A DNA stretch of 64,000 nt from Paenibacillus sp. FSL R5-0341 (lineage in GTDB: Bacteria > Bacillota > Bacilli > Paenibacillales > Paenibacillaceae). The notes under the pieces were generated by a model. The model made no database searches. It saw only the letters and a list, made by a program, of their open reading frames with translations, and was not told the DNA's origin. The position numbers and the translations under genes were made by a program. The stretch is from contig NZ_CP150241.1 in assembly GCF_037975235.1 (NCBI RefSeq), forward strand, positions 4,278,001 to 4,342,000, read 5' to 3'. Below are positions 50,999 through 61,195 of this stretch, in pieces. Numbering within the stretch: the first letter of the stretch is position 1; every line of letters starts with the position of its first letter.

Positions 50999-53900
50999 TT
51001 ATCTTATGGGTAAAATCACCTGTACAGGTACTCCTTTTTGAGTGTTGGTTCCATCTCCTAACAGGCCTCCCTGTCCCCAGCTCCATAACTCCCCACTTTG
51101 CAGAAGTACCGTACTGGTATTGGTCCCTCCTGCAACCTGGACTCCTTGACTTAAGTTTCCTACTTGCACCGCTTTGTTGACAGAAGAGCTGGCTGGAATC
51201 ACGACTTGTCCATATATGTTATAGCCCCAGCCCCATACTCGTCCTGTCTCATCCACCGCCAAGCTGTGTGTTCCTCCCGCGCCAATACTCCGGATATTCT
51301 CCAGTCCTATCACTTTCACAGGGAAATTCGATCCAGAGGTTGTTCCATTTCCCAACTGACCACTTCCGTTACTTCCCCAAGACCACACCGTTCCATCTCG
51401 CTTTAGAGCCAGCGTGTGACCCGATGAGCTACTATCTGCAAGAGTCACCACGTCTTCTATAGAGGCAACTTTATAGGGGGAGCTGCTTTCAATACTCCAC
51501 ACCGTCCCATTACTCAATAACGCATGTTTACCTGTGACACTCACCACACCTGTTAATTTCATGGGTTGTGGAGTCGCACCCAGATTGCCACCCCAACCCC
51601 ACAATGTGCCGTCTGCTTTGACGGCATAGCTTCGATTCTGCAAGGCTCCTACGGCAATCACTTCGCTGAGTTTAGGAACAGCTTTGGCTACACTTTGTTG
51701 CACGACCGTTCCATCGCCCAATTGACTCTGAGCATTATTTCCCCATGACCACACGGTTCCGTCTGACTTCAGTGCCAAAACATGGCCACTTCCCGCCGAA
51801 ACTTCAACGATGGATGTCAAACCAGACGCTTGTACTGCAACCGTTTTGGACGTTTTCGTCCCATCTCCCAGCTGACCATAGGCATTGTTCCCCCATGACC
51901 ATACACTTCCATCCTCTCGGATGGTGAGTGTAAAATCGCCACCGGATGACAGTTTTTTCCGTGTCTCAGGTTGGCCATTCGGATCTACCTGTAACCAACC
52001 TGCTTTCGACCAGTCTGACCACAACTGCTGATCCTTCACGCGTACTCGAACTTGTACCTTTTGGTTGACCGGCAATGCTTCACTCACCGTCCAGCTTCCA
52101 CTAGCTAATGACGTATTCTGCTCTATTTCTCCTGAATCGAGAAGCACTGTTCCCTTCTCATCTAGAATCTGGATTTGAGCATGACTAAATACTGTTTGTA
52201 TCACATCAGTTTGTATCCAGCCCAGTGTTGGTTTAGTTACGCGAGATAAAGAAGGTGTTTCACTCGCACCAGCAGGGAACGTCATCGTCACCTCCGGTGC
52301 AGTGTTCCACAATACAGGAACAGGTACTCCTTTTTGAGTGTTGGTTCCATCTCCTAACAGGCCTCCCTGTCCCCAGCTCCATAACTCCCCACTTTGCAGA
52401 AGTACCGTACTGGTATTGGTCCCTCCTGCAACCTGGACTCCTTGACTTAAGTTTCCTACTTGCACCGCTTTGTTGACAGAAGAGCTGGCTGGAATCACGA
52501 CTTGTCCATATATGTTATAGCCCCAGCCCCATACTTGTCCTGTCTCATCCACCGCCAAGCTGTGTGTTCCTCCCGCGCCAATACTCCGGATATTCTCCAG
52601 TCCTATCACTTTCACAGGGAAATTCGATCCAGAGGTTGTTCCATTTCCCAACTGACCACTTCCGTTACTTCCCCAAGACCACACCGTTCCATCTCGCTTT
52701 AGAGCCAGCGTGTGACCCGATGAGCTACTATCTGCAAGAGTCACCACGTCTTCTATAGAGGCAACTTTATAGGGGGAGCTGCTTTCAATACTCCACACCG
52801 TCCCATTACTCAATAACGCATGTTTACCTGTGACACTCACCACACCTGTTAATTTCATGGGTTGTGGAGTCGCACCCAGATTGCCACCCCAACCCCACAA
52901 TGTGCCGTCTGCTTTGACGGCATAGCTTCGATTCTGCAAGGCTCCTACGGCAATCACTTCGCTGAGTTTAGGAACAGCTTTGGCTACACTTTGTTGCACG
53001 ACCGTTCCATCGCCCAATTGACTCTGAGCATTATTTCCCCATGACCACACGGTTCCGTCTGACTTCAGTGCCAAAACATGGCCACTTCCCGCCGAAACTT
53101 CAACGATGGATGTCAAACCAGACGCTTGTACTGCAACCGTTTTGGACGTTTTCGTCCCATCTCCCAGCTGACCATAGGCATTGTTCCCCCATGACCATAC
53201 ACTTCCATCCTCTCGGATGGTGAGTGTAAAATCGCCACCGGATGACAGTTTTTTCCGTGTCTCAGGTTGGCCATTCGGATCTACCTGTAACCAACCTGCT
53301 TTCGACCAGTCTGACCACAACTGCTGATCCTTCACGCGTACTCGAACTTGTACCTTTTGGTTGACCGGCAATGCTTCACTCACCGTCCAGCTTCCACTAG
53401 CTAATGACGTATTCTGCTCTATTTCTCCTGAATCGAGAAGCACTGTTCCCTTCTCATCTAGAATCTGGATTTGAGCATGACTAAATACTGTTTGTATCAC
53501 ATCAGTTTGTATCCAGCCCAGTGTTGGTTTAGTTACGCGAGATAAAGAAGGTGTTTCACTCGCACCAGCAGGGAACGTCATCGTCACCTCCGGTGCAGTG
53601 TTCCACAATACAGGAACAGGTACTCCTTTTTGAGTGTTGGTTCCATCTCCTAACAGGCCTCCCTGTCCCCAGCTCCATAACTCCCCACTTTGCAGAAGTA
53701 CCGTACTGGTATTGGTCCCTCCTGCAACCTGGACTCCTTGACTTAGGTTTCCTACTTGCACCGCTTTGTTGACAGAAGAGCTGGCTGGAATCACGACTTG
53801 TCCATATATGTTATAGCCCCAGCCCCATACTCGTCCTGTCTCATCCACCGCCAAGCTGTGTGTTCCTCCCGCGCCAATACTCCGGATATTCTCCAGTCCT

Positions 53901-56900
53901 ATCACTTTCACAGGGAAATTCGATCCAGAGGTTGTTCCATTTCCCAACTGACCACTTCCGTTACTTCCCCAAGACCACACCGTTCCATCTCGCTTTAGAG
54001 CCAGCGTGTGACCCGATGAGCTACTATCTGCAAGAGTCACCACGTCTTCTATAGAGGCAACTTTATAGGGGGAGCTGCTTTCAATACTCCACACCGTCCC
54101 ATTACTCAATAACGCATGTTTACCTGTGACACTCACCACACCTGTTAATTTCATGGGTTGTGGAGTCGCACCCAGATTGCCACCCCAACCCCACAATGTG
54201 CCGTCTGCTTTGACGGCATAGCTTCGATTCTGCAAGGCTCCTACGGCAATCACTTCGCTGAGTTTAGGAACAGCTTTGGCTACACTTTGTTGCACGACCG
54301 TTCCATCGCCCAATTGACTCTGAGCATTATTTCCCCATGACCACACGGTTCCGTCTGACTTCAGTGCCAAAACATGGCCACTTCCCGCCGAAACTTCAAC
54401 GATGGATGTCAAACCAGACGCTTGTACTGCAACCGTTTTGGACGTTTTCGTCCCATCTCCCAGCTGACCATAGGCATTGTTCCCCCATGACCATACACTT
54501 CCATCCTCTCGGATGGTGAGTGTAAAATCGCCACCGGATGACAGTTTTTTCCGTGTCTCAGGTTGGCCATTCGGATCTACCTGTAACCAACCTGCTTTCG
54601 ACCAGTCTGACCACAACTGCTGATCCTTCACGCGTACTCGAACTTGTACCTTTTGGTTGACCGGCAATGCTTCACTCACCGTCCAGCTTCCACTAGCTAA
54701 TGACGTATTCTGCTCTATTTCTCCTGAATCGAGAAGCACTGTTCCCTTCTCATCTAGAATCTGGATTTGAGCATGACTAAATACTGTTTGTATCACATCA
54801 GTTTGTATCCAGCCCAGTGTTGGTTTAGTTACGCGAGATAAAGAAGGTGTTTCACTCGCACCAGCAGGGAACGTCATCGTCACCTCCGGTGCAGTGTTCC
54901 ACAATACAGGAACAGGTACTCCTTTTTGAGTGTTGGTTCCATCTCCTAACAGGCCTCCCTGTCCCCAGCTCCATAACTCCCCACTTTGCAGAAGTACCGT
55001 ACTGGTATTGGTCCCTCCTGCAACCTGGACTCCTTGACTTAGGTTTCCTACTTGCACCGCTTTGTTGACAGAAGAGCTGGCTGGAATCACGACTTGTCCA
55101 TATATGTTATAGCCCCAGCCCCATACTTGTCCTGTCTCATCCACCGCCAAGCTGTGTGTTCCTCCCGCGCCAATACTCCGGATATTCTCCAGTCCTATCA
55201 CTTTCACAGGGAAATTCGATCCAGAGGTTGTTCCATTTCCCAACTGACCACTTCCGTTACTTCCCCAAGACCACACCGTTCCATCTCGCTTTAGAGCCAG
55301 CGTGTGACCCGATGAGCTACTATCTGCAAGAGTCACCACGTCTTCTATAGAGGCAACTTTATAGGGGGAGCTGCTTTCAATACTCCACACCGTCCCATTA
55401 CTCAATAACGCATGTTTACCTGTGACACTCACCACACCTGTTAATTTCATGGGTTGTGGAGTCGCACCCAGATTGCCACCCCAACCCCACAATGTGCCGT
55501 CTGCTTTGACGGCATAGCTTCGATTCTGCAAGGCTCCTACGGCAATCACTTCGCTGAGTTTAGGAACAGCTTTGGCTACACTTTGTTGCACGACCGTTCC
55601 ATCGCCCAATTGACTCTGAGCATTATTTCCCCATGACCACACGGTTCCGTCTGACTTCAGTGCCAAAACATGGCCACTTCCCGCCGAAACTTCAACGATG
55701 GATGTCAAACCAGACGCTTGTACTGCAACCGTTTTGGACGTTTTCGTCCCATCTCCCAGCTGACCATAGGCATTGTTCCCCCATGACCATACACTTCCAT
55801 CCTCTCGGATGGTGAGTGTAAAATCGCCACCGGATGACAGTTTTTTCCGTGTCTCAGGTTGGCCATTCGGATCTACCTGTAACCAACCTGCTTTCGACCA
55901 GTCTGACCACAACTGCTGATCCTTCACGCGTACTCGAACTTGTACCTTTTGGTTGACCGGCAATGCTTCACTCACCGTCCAGCTTCCACTAGCTAATGAC
56001 GTATTCTGCTCTATTTCTCCTGAATCGAGAAGCACTGTTCCCTTCTCATCTAGAATCTGGATTTGAGCGGAAACAAATTTAGTTTTATTTCCTCCCTTCT
56101 GTTCCCACTTAATTAAAGGTTTTCGAGCTTGAATAGAGACTATTTCATTATTTGCTTCAATTGGATAAACCAGCTTTACTGTGGGCTTCATATCTTCTAT
56201 TTCTATCCATTTATCCTCCGACCACTCACCCCACATGTATCCATTATGTTCTCTAATTTGTATCTTCCAACGACCATTTGGTAAAAACTCACTAAAAACA
56301 AGTTCTCTCACTTGTTTATTTTGTACTTTGCTAATCTCTCCAGAGTCATAGTAAATTTCATTATTCTGATTAAGAATTCGCAGTTGCTGTTTTGAATCCT
56401 CACTATAAATCCAATTCTGATCAACCCATTCTATTGTCCAATCATACGTTGAAAGTTTAGTCGGTTGATCTTCACTTCCTACAGGTTTGAGAATCTTAGT
56501 AACGGGTTTTTCTACTGTTTTCACTTTTGTTGGAACATTACTCATATCGGCAGTACCAATTCCAAGTTGACCTTTGGAGTTATCGCCCCATGACCAAATG
56601 CTTCCATCCTCTGATAGAGCAAGAGAATGTTTATCTCCACCACTTACATCAATGATATTAGATAATTGTTTGATCAATTGTGGCGTACTGGTTTCTGCCC
56701 CAATTTTCCCATTCCCAAGTTGACCATTCATGTTGAGTCCCCAAGTCCAGACATTTCCCGAATAGTCAATAGCCAAGAAGTGATTAGCACCACTTCCCAC
56801 TTTTTTTATGTTATCTATATTTGGAACTTTATAAAAATTACCTCCTTGGTTCCCAGTCCATACAATTCCATTTCTATCAAGTGCAATAACTTTTTGCCCA

Positions 56901-59900
56901 TAGGTTGAGATATCAATTATATTTTCTAAATAAGGTATTTTAAATGGTTTATCACTAGTTAACTGCCAAACCTCGCCATTAGCTTTAACAGCAAGTGCAC
57001 CTTCAATTAGTCTAGTTCCATAAAATCCTTTTATCTCCTGAGGATTCCTATAATTGTCATTTCCCCATCTCCATACCGTTCCATCTTCCTTAAGAGCGTA
57101 CCTATCATGATAAATGCTCACGTCGATTACATTAGATAGTTTTACTTCTTTTACCACACGTTCCAAATTATTTGTGACTAATTCTAATACCGTTTTGTCA
57201 TCTTTAAGAGCTACTAAATTGTAACGATTCCTTGCTAATTTAGTGACTGAGGGAAGGTTATTTATTTGTGAAGAAACGTAGTTCTTCTTACCATAAATAT
57301 CTCCAAACAGGGAAAACGTATTCTCTCCCCACCCAGACATATTTCCTTCTCCATCAATACTAAAACTATGGTCCTCTGAAGCTACCAAGCGATAAACATT
57401 AGAATGTTCGATAACTTCTTCTTTAGTCTTCACAATAACCGGGCTACTCATAGCAGATACGTTGCCACTTATATCAACTGCTCGAACAGTGAAAGAATAT
57501 TCTGTGCTTGGTTCAAGATTATTTATAGTAACAAAGGTATCTGAAGTGCTCATGAGAAAACTTTCATTCTGGTATATTTCATAATTATAAAGTTCATTAT
57601 CGTCAATTGATTCAGACCAACTCAAATCCACTTCTACACTTTTTGAAAAAGCCTTTAAATTTTGAGGTGTAGTTGGTGGTGTTGTATCAGCTTCATCACC
57701 AAATTTAACCTCTTTTGGAACAAGTACATTGGGAACAAATTTATTCTTTCTTCCCCACATCCATATAGATCCGTCCTGTTTTACTGCTGACACAAATATT
57801 GGAGAAACTTGTACCGAGTCAGTATCTTCCATATTTAATACTTTTTTCGGAGTATTAATTATCTTTTCAGGTAATCCAACCCCTAATCTTCCTTCTCCCT
57901 CTGGATCATTAAGCCCCCATGCCCATAACTGCCTGTCTCTGGTTAAAGCCATTAATGGTGCTTGTGTCCCTACTGTCTTATCCTCAGTAGATATAATTCT
58001 TTTCACGCTTTGAATATTTACCTTTGTTGGAACATAAACATAATTTTCTGTAGATCCAACACCTGCATTTCCAATCGAATTAACTCCCCATGAATATAGA
58101 GAACCATCCTTAGTAAGAGCAAATACAGTATGTCCCCCTGTTTCGATATGTTTAACTGGCACTCCTACAGGTATGAGCTCTGGAGAATAAACTACTTGCC
58201 TTCGATCTTCCTTACCTAAACCTAACTGAGATACCATATTATTTCCCCACCCGTACAAAAGACCAGTATCTTTAAGAACAAAGTTTGCGTTCGCAGCTAT
58301 AGTTATTTTTTGGGCTTTGCCTACAGAATAAATAACTTGAGGCGTATTTATTTGTTGAGACTTTCCAGTATAACCCATGCCAAAAAGTTCATCCTGACCA
58401 TACCCCCAGACCAATACGCTTCCATCTTTTGTTAAAGCAAGAGCATGCGTTGCACCAAACTCAATTGTAGTAACATTTGATAATTCCTTAATAACCTCAG
58501 GTTGATTAATTGATGAGACTTTCCCATTACCAAAAGGAATTTTGCTATTTCTCGAATCTCTTTCTATATCTCCCCATCCCCAAACAGTATCATCTGTTTT
58601 GAATGCATAGATCATTCTATTATGAATTTTAATATTTCTTGAATTAGCAAATCCATTTATTTTTATTGGCTTTCTACTATTTATAGGGTCTCCTCCCCAA
58701 CCCCACACTGTTCCGCTCTTTTCAATAGCAAGTACAAAATCTATTCCCTGATGAACAGATTTAATATTTTTCAAGTTGCTGACCTGTATTGCTTTGGATC
58801 TATTCGAATTACTTCCATCTCCTAGCTGTCCCTTATAATTGTCTCCCCATGTCCATACAGAGCTGTCACTTTTTAAATTGACATGAAAGGATTCATTACT
58901 AGAGAAGGAAGGTCTTATTGGAGTTGTAACTTTAATTAATTCGCTAAACTTAGATGCATTATCTGCATGATCGCGGGCAATAATTTTGAAGTTATATACA
59001 GAATAAGGATTCAAATCCTCATAAATCCATGTTGTCTCTTTAGTAGTAAACAGTAATTCATCTTGGTCATTATAGATATCGTAAGTTGCTATTTCTATAT
59101 TATCCTTAGCTCCTGACCAACTCAATTGTAGTTCGTCATGCTTTAAGTCAGATATTACAATTTTGTCTGGTGCGGTTGGAGGCGTTATGTCGTAACGTAT
59201 AGTACGTTGAGACACAGCACTTATATTCCCCGCCGAATCAATTGCACGAGCATATAGCTGGGTAATCCCTTCATCAGGTACTACAAATGGATCTATGTAT
59301 TCTTCCCAACTACCATCTACTCCAATTTTAATTTCTAACCATGGTCTTTGCATGCCATAGTTGTTGGTATCAATGGATACAAGAACCTCTTCATTGCTCC
59401 ATTCTTCATAGGCATTCAGTAAAGGTGCTGGGGGAGATGTTCTATTTATTCGAACAGTATCCTGATTTGTATCACTCACATTTCCCGCAAAATCAATTGA
59501 CCGGGCGTACACTATCTCACCCTCAGATGAAATCTTAAAGGGGCTTGTGTAATCAATCCAATTTTTTGTTACATCAGTACGATACTGAGACTTACTTGTC
59601 CCACTTTCGGCATCCTCTCCATCAACAATTGTTACTGTAACATCTCCGTTCGTCCATCCCGATGGATCCATATTGATACTTGGGATCTCTGGCCCCTTAG
59701 TATCAATATCTAATTTTAGTTTTTTGATTTTCTCAGTATTACCTGCACGGTCAATAGAACGAAAATATATAAGAGATTGAGATCCATTCACCTCCACAGG
59801 AACACTATAATTAGTCCAACTTTCTCCTTGATTCAGGCTATATTCGCTGTATTCTACCCCCGATTGGGTATCTTTTGCAACTAACTCAATTCGAACTGCA

Positions 59901-60322
59901 GTCGTATAATAACCTTGTCCTCCTTTTGTGCCTTGAATTATAGGGGTTGTTATAGGAGAATATGTATCTTTCTTGACACTGATTTTTGCTTGTTGTATAG
60001 GTTCCTTATTTCCATTATTATCGACTGATCTATATCTAATGACATAACCTTTATTCGCTGATAAAGTGAACGGACCAGTATAGTGTAGCCAACCGTTATC
60101 ATCATCATCTAAGGTATATTCTGTCGACTGTATACCATTCCCCGTTGCAACTAGTACAACCTTCACAGGACCATAGTATATACCATTCAATCCACGGTTA
60201 CCTGTAAACTCAATTAGAGTAGTCGGGGGGCCGAAGCCCGCCGATACTTTCTGTGTATTGTAAGGAAAAACGTTTATTATAAGGCTAAGTAAAACTAAAA
60301 TATTTAAAATTTTTCTTATCAA
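50999..60322 (-). CDS. Giant secreted RCC1-repeat protein with Ig-like and fibronectin domains
   Basis: The protein has 3107 residues from a TTG at 60322 with GGAGGG 8-9 bases upstream. A signal peptide (about 1-28) is followed by four OmpL47/Ig-type domains (about 33-370, pattern YSLNQGESWTNYSVPVEV with RSIDRAGN ends), a fibronectin-III domain (about 380-470), RCC1 blades (SLYSWGVNSIGNAGVG type; about 480-880), a second fibronectin domain and RCC1 set (about 890-1270), and a linker (about 1275-1418). From Ala1419 the protein is four copies of a 432-residue unit, each with a beta-sandwich part and about seven RCC1 blades (DGSVWSWGNNAYGQLGDGT). No sortase motif, S-layer domain or membrane anchor ends the protein. 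It lies 25 bases after the immunity gene. A surface or secreted adhesin/binding role is likely. Confidence 0.87.
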   Translation of the reverse strand: MIRKILNILVLLSLIINVFPYNTQKVSAGFGPPTTLIEFTGNRGLNGIYYGPVKVVLVATGNGIQSTEYTLDDDDNGWLHYTGPFTLSANKGYVIRYRSVDNNGNKEPIQQAKISVKKDTYSPITTPIIQGTKGGQGYYTTAVRIELVAKDTQSGVEYSEYSLNQGESWTNYSVPVEVNGSQSLIYFRSIDRAGNTEKIKKLKLDIDTKGPEIPSINMDPSGWTNGDVTVTIVDGEDAESGTSKSQYRTDVTKNWIDYTSPFKISSEGEIVYARSIDFAGNVSDTNQDTVRINRTSPPAPLLNAYEEWSNEEVLVSIDTNNYGMQRPWLEIKIGVDGSWEEYIDPFVVPDEGITQLYARAIDSAGNISAVSQRTIRYDITPPTAPDKIVISDLKHDELQLSWSGAKDNIEIATYDIYNDQDELLFTTKETTWIYEDLNPYSVYNFKIIARDHADNASKFSELIKVTTPIRPSFSSNESFHVNLKSDSSVWTWGDNYKGQLGDGSNSNRSKAIQVSNLKNIKSVHQGIDFVLAIEKSGTVWGWGGDPINSRKPIKINGFANSRNIKIHNRMIYAFKTDDTVWGWGDIERDSRNSKIPFGNGKVSSINQPEVIKELSNVTTIEFGATHALALTKDGSVLVWGYGQDELFGMGYTGKSQQINTPQVIYSVGKAQKITIAANANFVLKDTGLLYGWGNNMVSQLGLGKEDRRQVVYSPELIPVGVPVKHIETGGHTVFALTKDGSLYSWGVNSIGNAGVGSTENYVYVPTKVNIQSVKRIISTEDKTVGTQAPLMALTRDRQLWAWGLNDPEGEGRLGVGLPEKIINTPKKVLNMEDTDSVQVSPIFVSAVKQDGSIWMWGRKNKFVPNVLVPKEVKFGDEADTTPPTTPQNLKAFSKSVEVDLSWSESIDDNELYNYEIYQNESFLMSTSDTFVTINNLEPSTEYSFTVRAVDISGNVSAMSSPVIVKTKEEVIEHSNVYRLVASEDHSFSIDGEGNMSGWGENTFSLFGDIYGKKNYVSSQINNLPSVTKLARNRYNLVALKDDKTVLELVTNNLERVVKEVKLSNVIDVSIYHDRYALKEDGTVWRWGNDNYRNPQEIKGFYGTRLIEGALAVKANGEVWQLTSDKPFKIPYLENIIDISTYGQKVIALDRNGIVWTGNQGGNFYKVPNIDNIKKVGSGANHFLAIDYSGNVWTWGLNMNGQLGNGKIGAETSTPQLIKQLSNIIDVSGGDKHSLALSEDGSIWSWGDNSKGQLGIGTADMSNVPTKVKTVEKPVTKILKPVGSEDQPTKLSTYDWTIEWVDQNWIYSEDSKQQLRILNQNNEIYYDSGEISKVQNKQVRELVFSEFLPNGRWKIQIREHNGYMWGEWSEDKWIEIEDMKPTVKLVYPIEANNEIVSIQARKPLIKWEQKGGNKTKFVSAQIQILDEKGTVLLDSGEIEQNTSLASGSWTVSEALPVNQKVQVRVRVKDQQLWSDWSKAGWLQVDPNGQPETRKKLSSGGDFTLTIREDGSVWSWGNNAYGQLGDGTKTSKTVAVQASGLTSIVEVSAGSGHVLALKSDGTVWSWGNNAQSQLGDGTVVQQSVAKAVPKLSEVIAVGALQNRSYAVKADGTLWGWGGNLGATPQPMKLTGVVSVTGKHALLSNGTVWSIESSSPYKVASIEDVVTLADSSSSGHTLALKRDGTVWSWGSNGSGQLGNGTTSGSNFPVKVIGLENIRSIGAGGTHSLAVDETGQVWGWGYNIYGQVVIPASSSVNKAVQVGNLSQGVQVAGGTNTSTVLLQSGELWSWGQGGLLGDGTNTQKGVPVPVLWNTAPEVTMTFPAGASETPSLSRVTKPTLGWIQTDVIQTVFSHAQIQILDEKGTVLLDSGEIEQNTSLASGSWTVSEALPVNQKVQVRVRVKDQQLWSDWSKAGWLQVDPNGQPETRKKLSSGGDFTLTIREDGSVWSWGNNAYGQLGDGTKTSKTVAVQASGLTSIVEVSAGSGHVLALKSDGTVWSWGNNAQSQLGDGTVVQQSVAKAVPKLSEVIAVGALQNRSYAVKADGTLWGWGGNLGATPQPMKLTGVVSVTGKHALLSNGTVWSIESSSPYKVASIEDVVTLADSSSSGHTLALKRDGTVWSWGSNGSGQLGNGTTSGSNFPVKVIGLENIRSIGAGGTHSLAVDETGRVWGWGYNIYGQVVIPASSSVNKAVQVGNLSQGVQVAGGTNTSTVLLQSGELWSWGQGGLLGDGTNTQKGVPVPVLWNTAPEVTMTFPAGASETPSLSRVTKPTLGWIQTDVIQTVFSHAQIQILDEKGTVLLDSGEIEQNTSLASGSWTVSEALPVNQKVQVRVRVKDQQLWSDWSKAGWLQVDPNGQPETRKKLSSGGDFTLTIREDGSVWSWGNNAYGQLGDGTKTSKTVAVQASGLTSIVEVSAGSGHVLALKSDGTVWSWGNNAQSQLGDGTVVQQSVAKAVPKLSEVIAVGALQNRSYAVKADGTLWGWGGNLGATPQPMKLTGVVSVTGKHALLSNGTVWSIESSSPYKVASIEDVVTLADSSSSGHTLALKRDGTVWSWGSNGSGQLGNGTTSGSNFPVKVIGLENIRSIGAGGTHSLAVDETGQVWGWGYNIYGQVVIPASSSVNKAVQVGNLSQGVQVAGGTNTSTVLLQSGELWSWGQGGLLGDGTNTQKGVPVPVLWNTAPEVTMTFPAGASETPSLSRVTKPTLGWIQTDVIQTVFSHAQIQILDEKGTVLLDSGEIEQNTSLASGSWTVSEALPVNQKVQVRVRVKDQQLWSDWSKAGWLQVDPNGQPETRKKLSSGGDFTLTIREDGSVWSWGNNAYGQLGDGTKTSKTVAVQASGLTSIVEVSAGSGHVLALKSDGTVWSWGNNAQSQLGDGTVVQQSVAKAVPKLSEVIAVGALQNRSYAVKADGTLWGWGGNLGATPQPMKLTGVVSVTGKHALLSNGTVWSIESSSPYKVASIEDVVTLADSSSSGHTLALKRDGTVWSWGSNGSGQLGNGTTSGSNFPVKVIGLENIRSIGAGGTHSLAVDETGRVWGWGYNIYGQVVIPASSSVNKAVQVGNLSQGVQVAGGTNTSTVLLQSGELWSWGQGGLLGDGTNTQKGVPVQVILPIR
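51024..56068. repeat. Four near-identical 1296-bp tandem units inside the RCC1 gene
   Basis: Unit boundaries on the leftward strand are at 56068, 54772, 53476 and 52180; the last unit stops after 1157 bases at the gene end. By eye the units differ at only two positions. One is a synonymous A/G (CTTAAGTTT in the two right-to-left last units, CTTAGGTTT in the other two). The other is C/T, giving Arg or Gln in the VDETG-R/Q-VWGWGYN blade, and it alternates along the array. All four combinations of the two sites occur, one per unit. Confidence 0.93.
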
Positions 60323-60347
60323 CTTAATAACCCTCCAGAGTAATATT

Positions 60348-61178
60348 TTATTTATCTGATTTTTCTATGATGTGCCATGATTTTCCCAATAATGTAGGTG
60401 GAATATAGGTTGGCTGTACCCAAAAATATTCGCCACTAGGCTCCAACTGTCCCATTATAAAAACACCTTTCTTACTGAGCTGAAGTTTCCATTTCCCATT
60501 AGCTACAGCTTCACCAGCTTCGATCAGTTTCACTGCTTCATTCCAGTTAAACCTTCTGCCTGGAAGGGAATCAACAAGGTCAATTAATGCTTTGTGTTTT
60601 TGCTCTAATTCGTGCTTCATTTCATCACTAAACTCGGAGTCCCAGAGTTCAATAAATTCAAACCCTTTGAGATTGGATGATAAGATCAAATTTCTGAAAT
60701 CATCCGTAACTACTGGAAATGACCCAGGTCTTTGAGTAACTTTAAAGATAGGATGTTGACTGTAATCTATTTCTGGTTTGAAAACATATTCATTAATGTG
60801 CATAAGTCTACCTTCAAAAGTAGAATAATCTGATTTTTCAAGATCGAGAGCATCAATTACATTAATAACATTCACAAGATATAAATCAGTATCATTATTT
60901 TGGACAGGTAAAAATTCTACAAGTCCATCTATTAAAGGCTCAATAATCTTTTTAGTTTTCTGCCCAAAACAAGGAGTCAAACCATCAAAATGGACTATAT
61001 CTTTGGTTCTTCCTTTTCTTCGAGTTAGCAGCAACCCTGATTCCCATCGATGTTTCATAGATTCACCTGTAAAATCAACATCTGTAGTCTTGAGAGTTGT
61101 CTTTTCTAAATTTTGATCTTTGGAATAGGACGTGACACCCATAGAGCTATTATCTGCAGTAACTTTCCAAATTTTCAT
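60348..61178 (-). CDS. Imm11-like (DUF1629) immunity protein
   Basis: The protein has 276 residues, with AGAGGTGG 5-6 bases before the ATG. It is cytoplasmic. The middle and C-terminal region follows the Imm11/DUF1629 pattern: EPLIDGLVEFLPVQNNDTDL, VNVINVIDALDLEKSDY, PIFKVTQRPGSFPVVTDDF, and FRNLILSSNLKGFEFIELWD. These proteins protect cells from the toxin encoded next to them. It starts 17 bases after the stop of a Hint-AHH toxin gene, the standard toxin-immunity order, so it should neutralise that nuclease. The extra C-terminal 80 residues (KLIEAGEAVANGKWKLQLSK) are less familiar. Confidence 0.8.
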   Translation of the reverse strand: MKIWKVTADNSSMGVTSYSKDQNLEKTTLKTTDVDFTGESMKHRWESGLLLTRRKGRTKDIVHFDGLTPCFGQKTKKIIEPLIDGLVEFLPVQNNDTDLYLVNVINVIDALDLEKSDYSTFEGRLMHINEYVFKPEIDYSQHPIFKVTQRPGSFPVVTDDFRNLILSSNLKGFEFIELWDSEFSDEMKHELEQKHKALIDLVDSLPGRRFNWNEAVKLIEAGEAVANGKWKLQLSKKGVFIMGQLEPSGEYFWVQPTYIPPTLLGKSWHIIEKSDK

Positions 61179-61195
61179 AAAATTCCACCTCTTCT

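Noticed and set aside
51164..55815. Repeated rightward open frames of 60-80 codons at 1296-bp spacing
   Set aside because: They are antisense shadows of the RCC1 repeat units; their repetition follows from the tandem array.
51024..56068. CRISPR array or phage-type repeat
   Set aside because: The unit is 1296 bp, tandem without spacers and in frame within one coding sequence.
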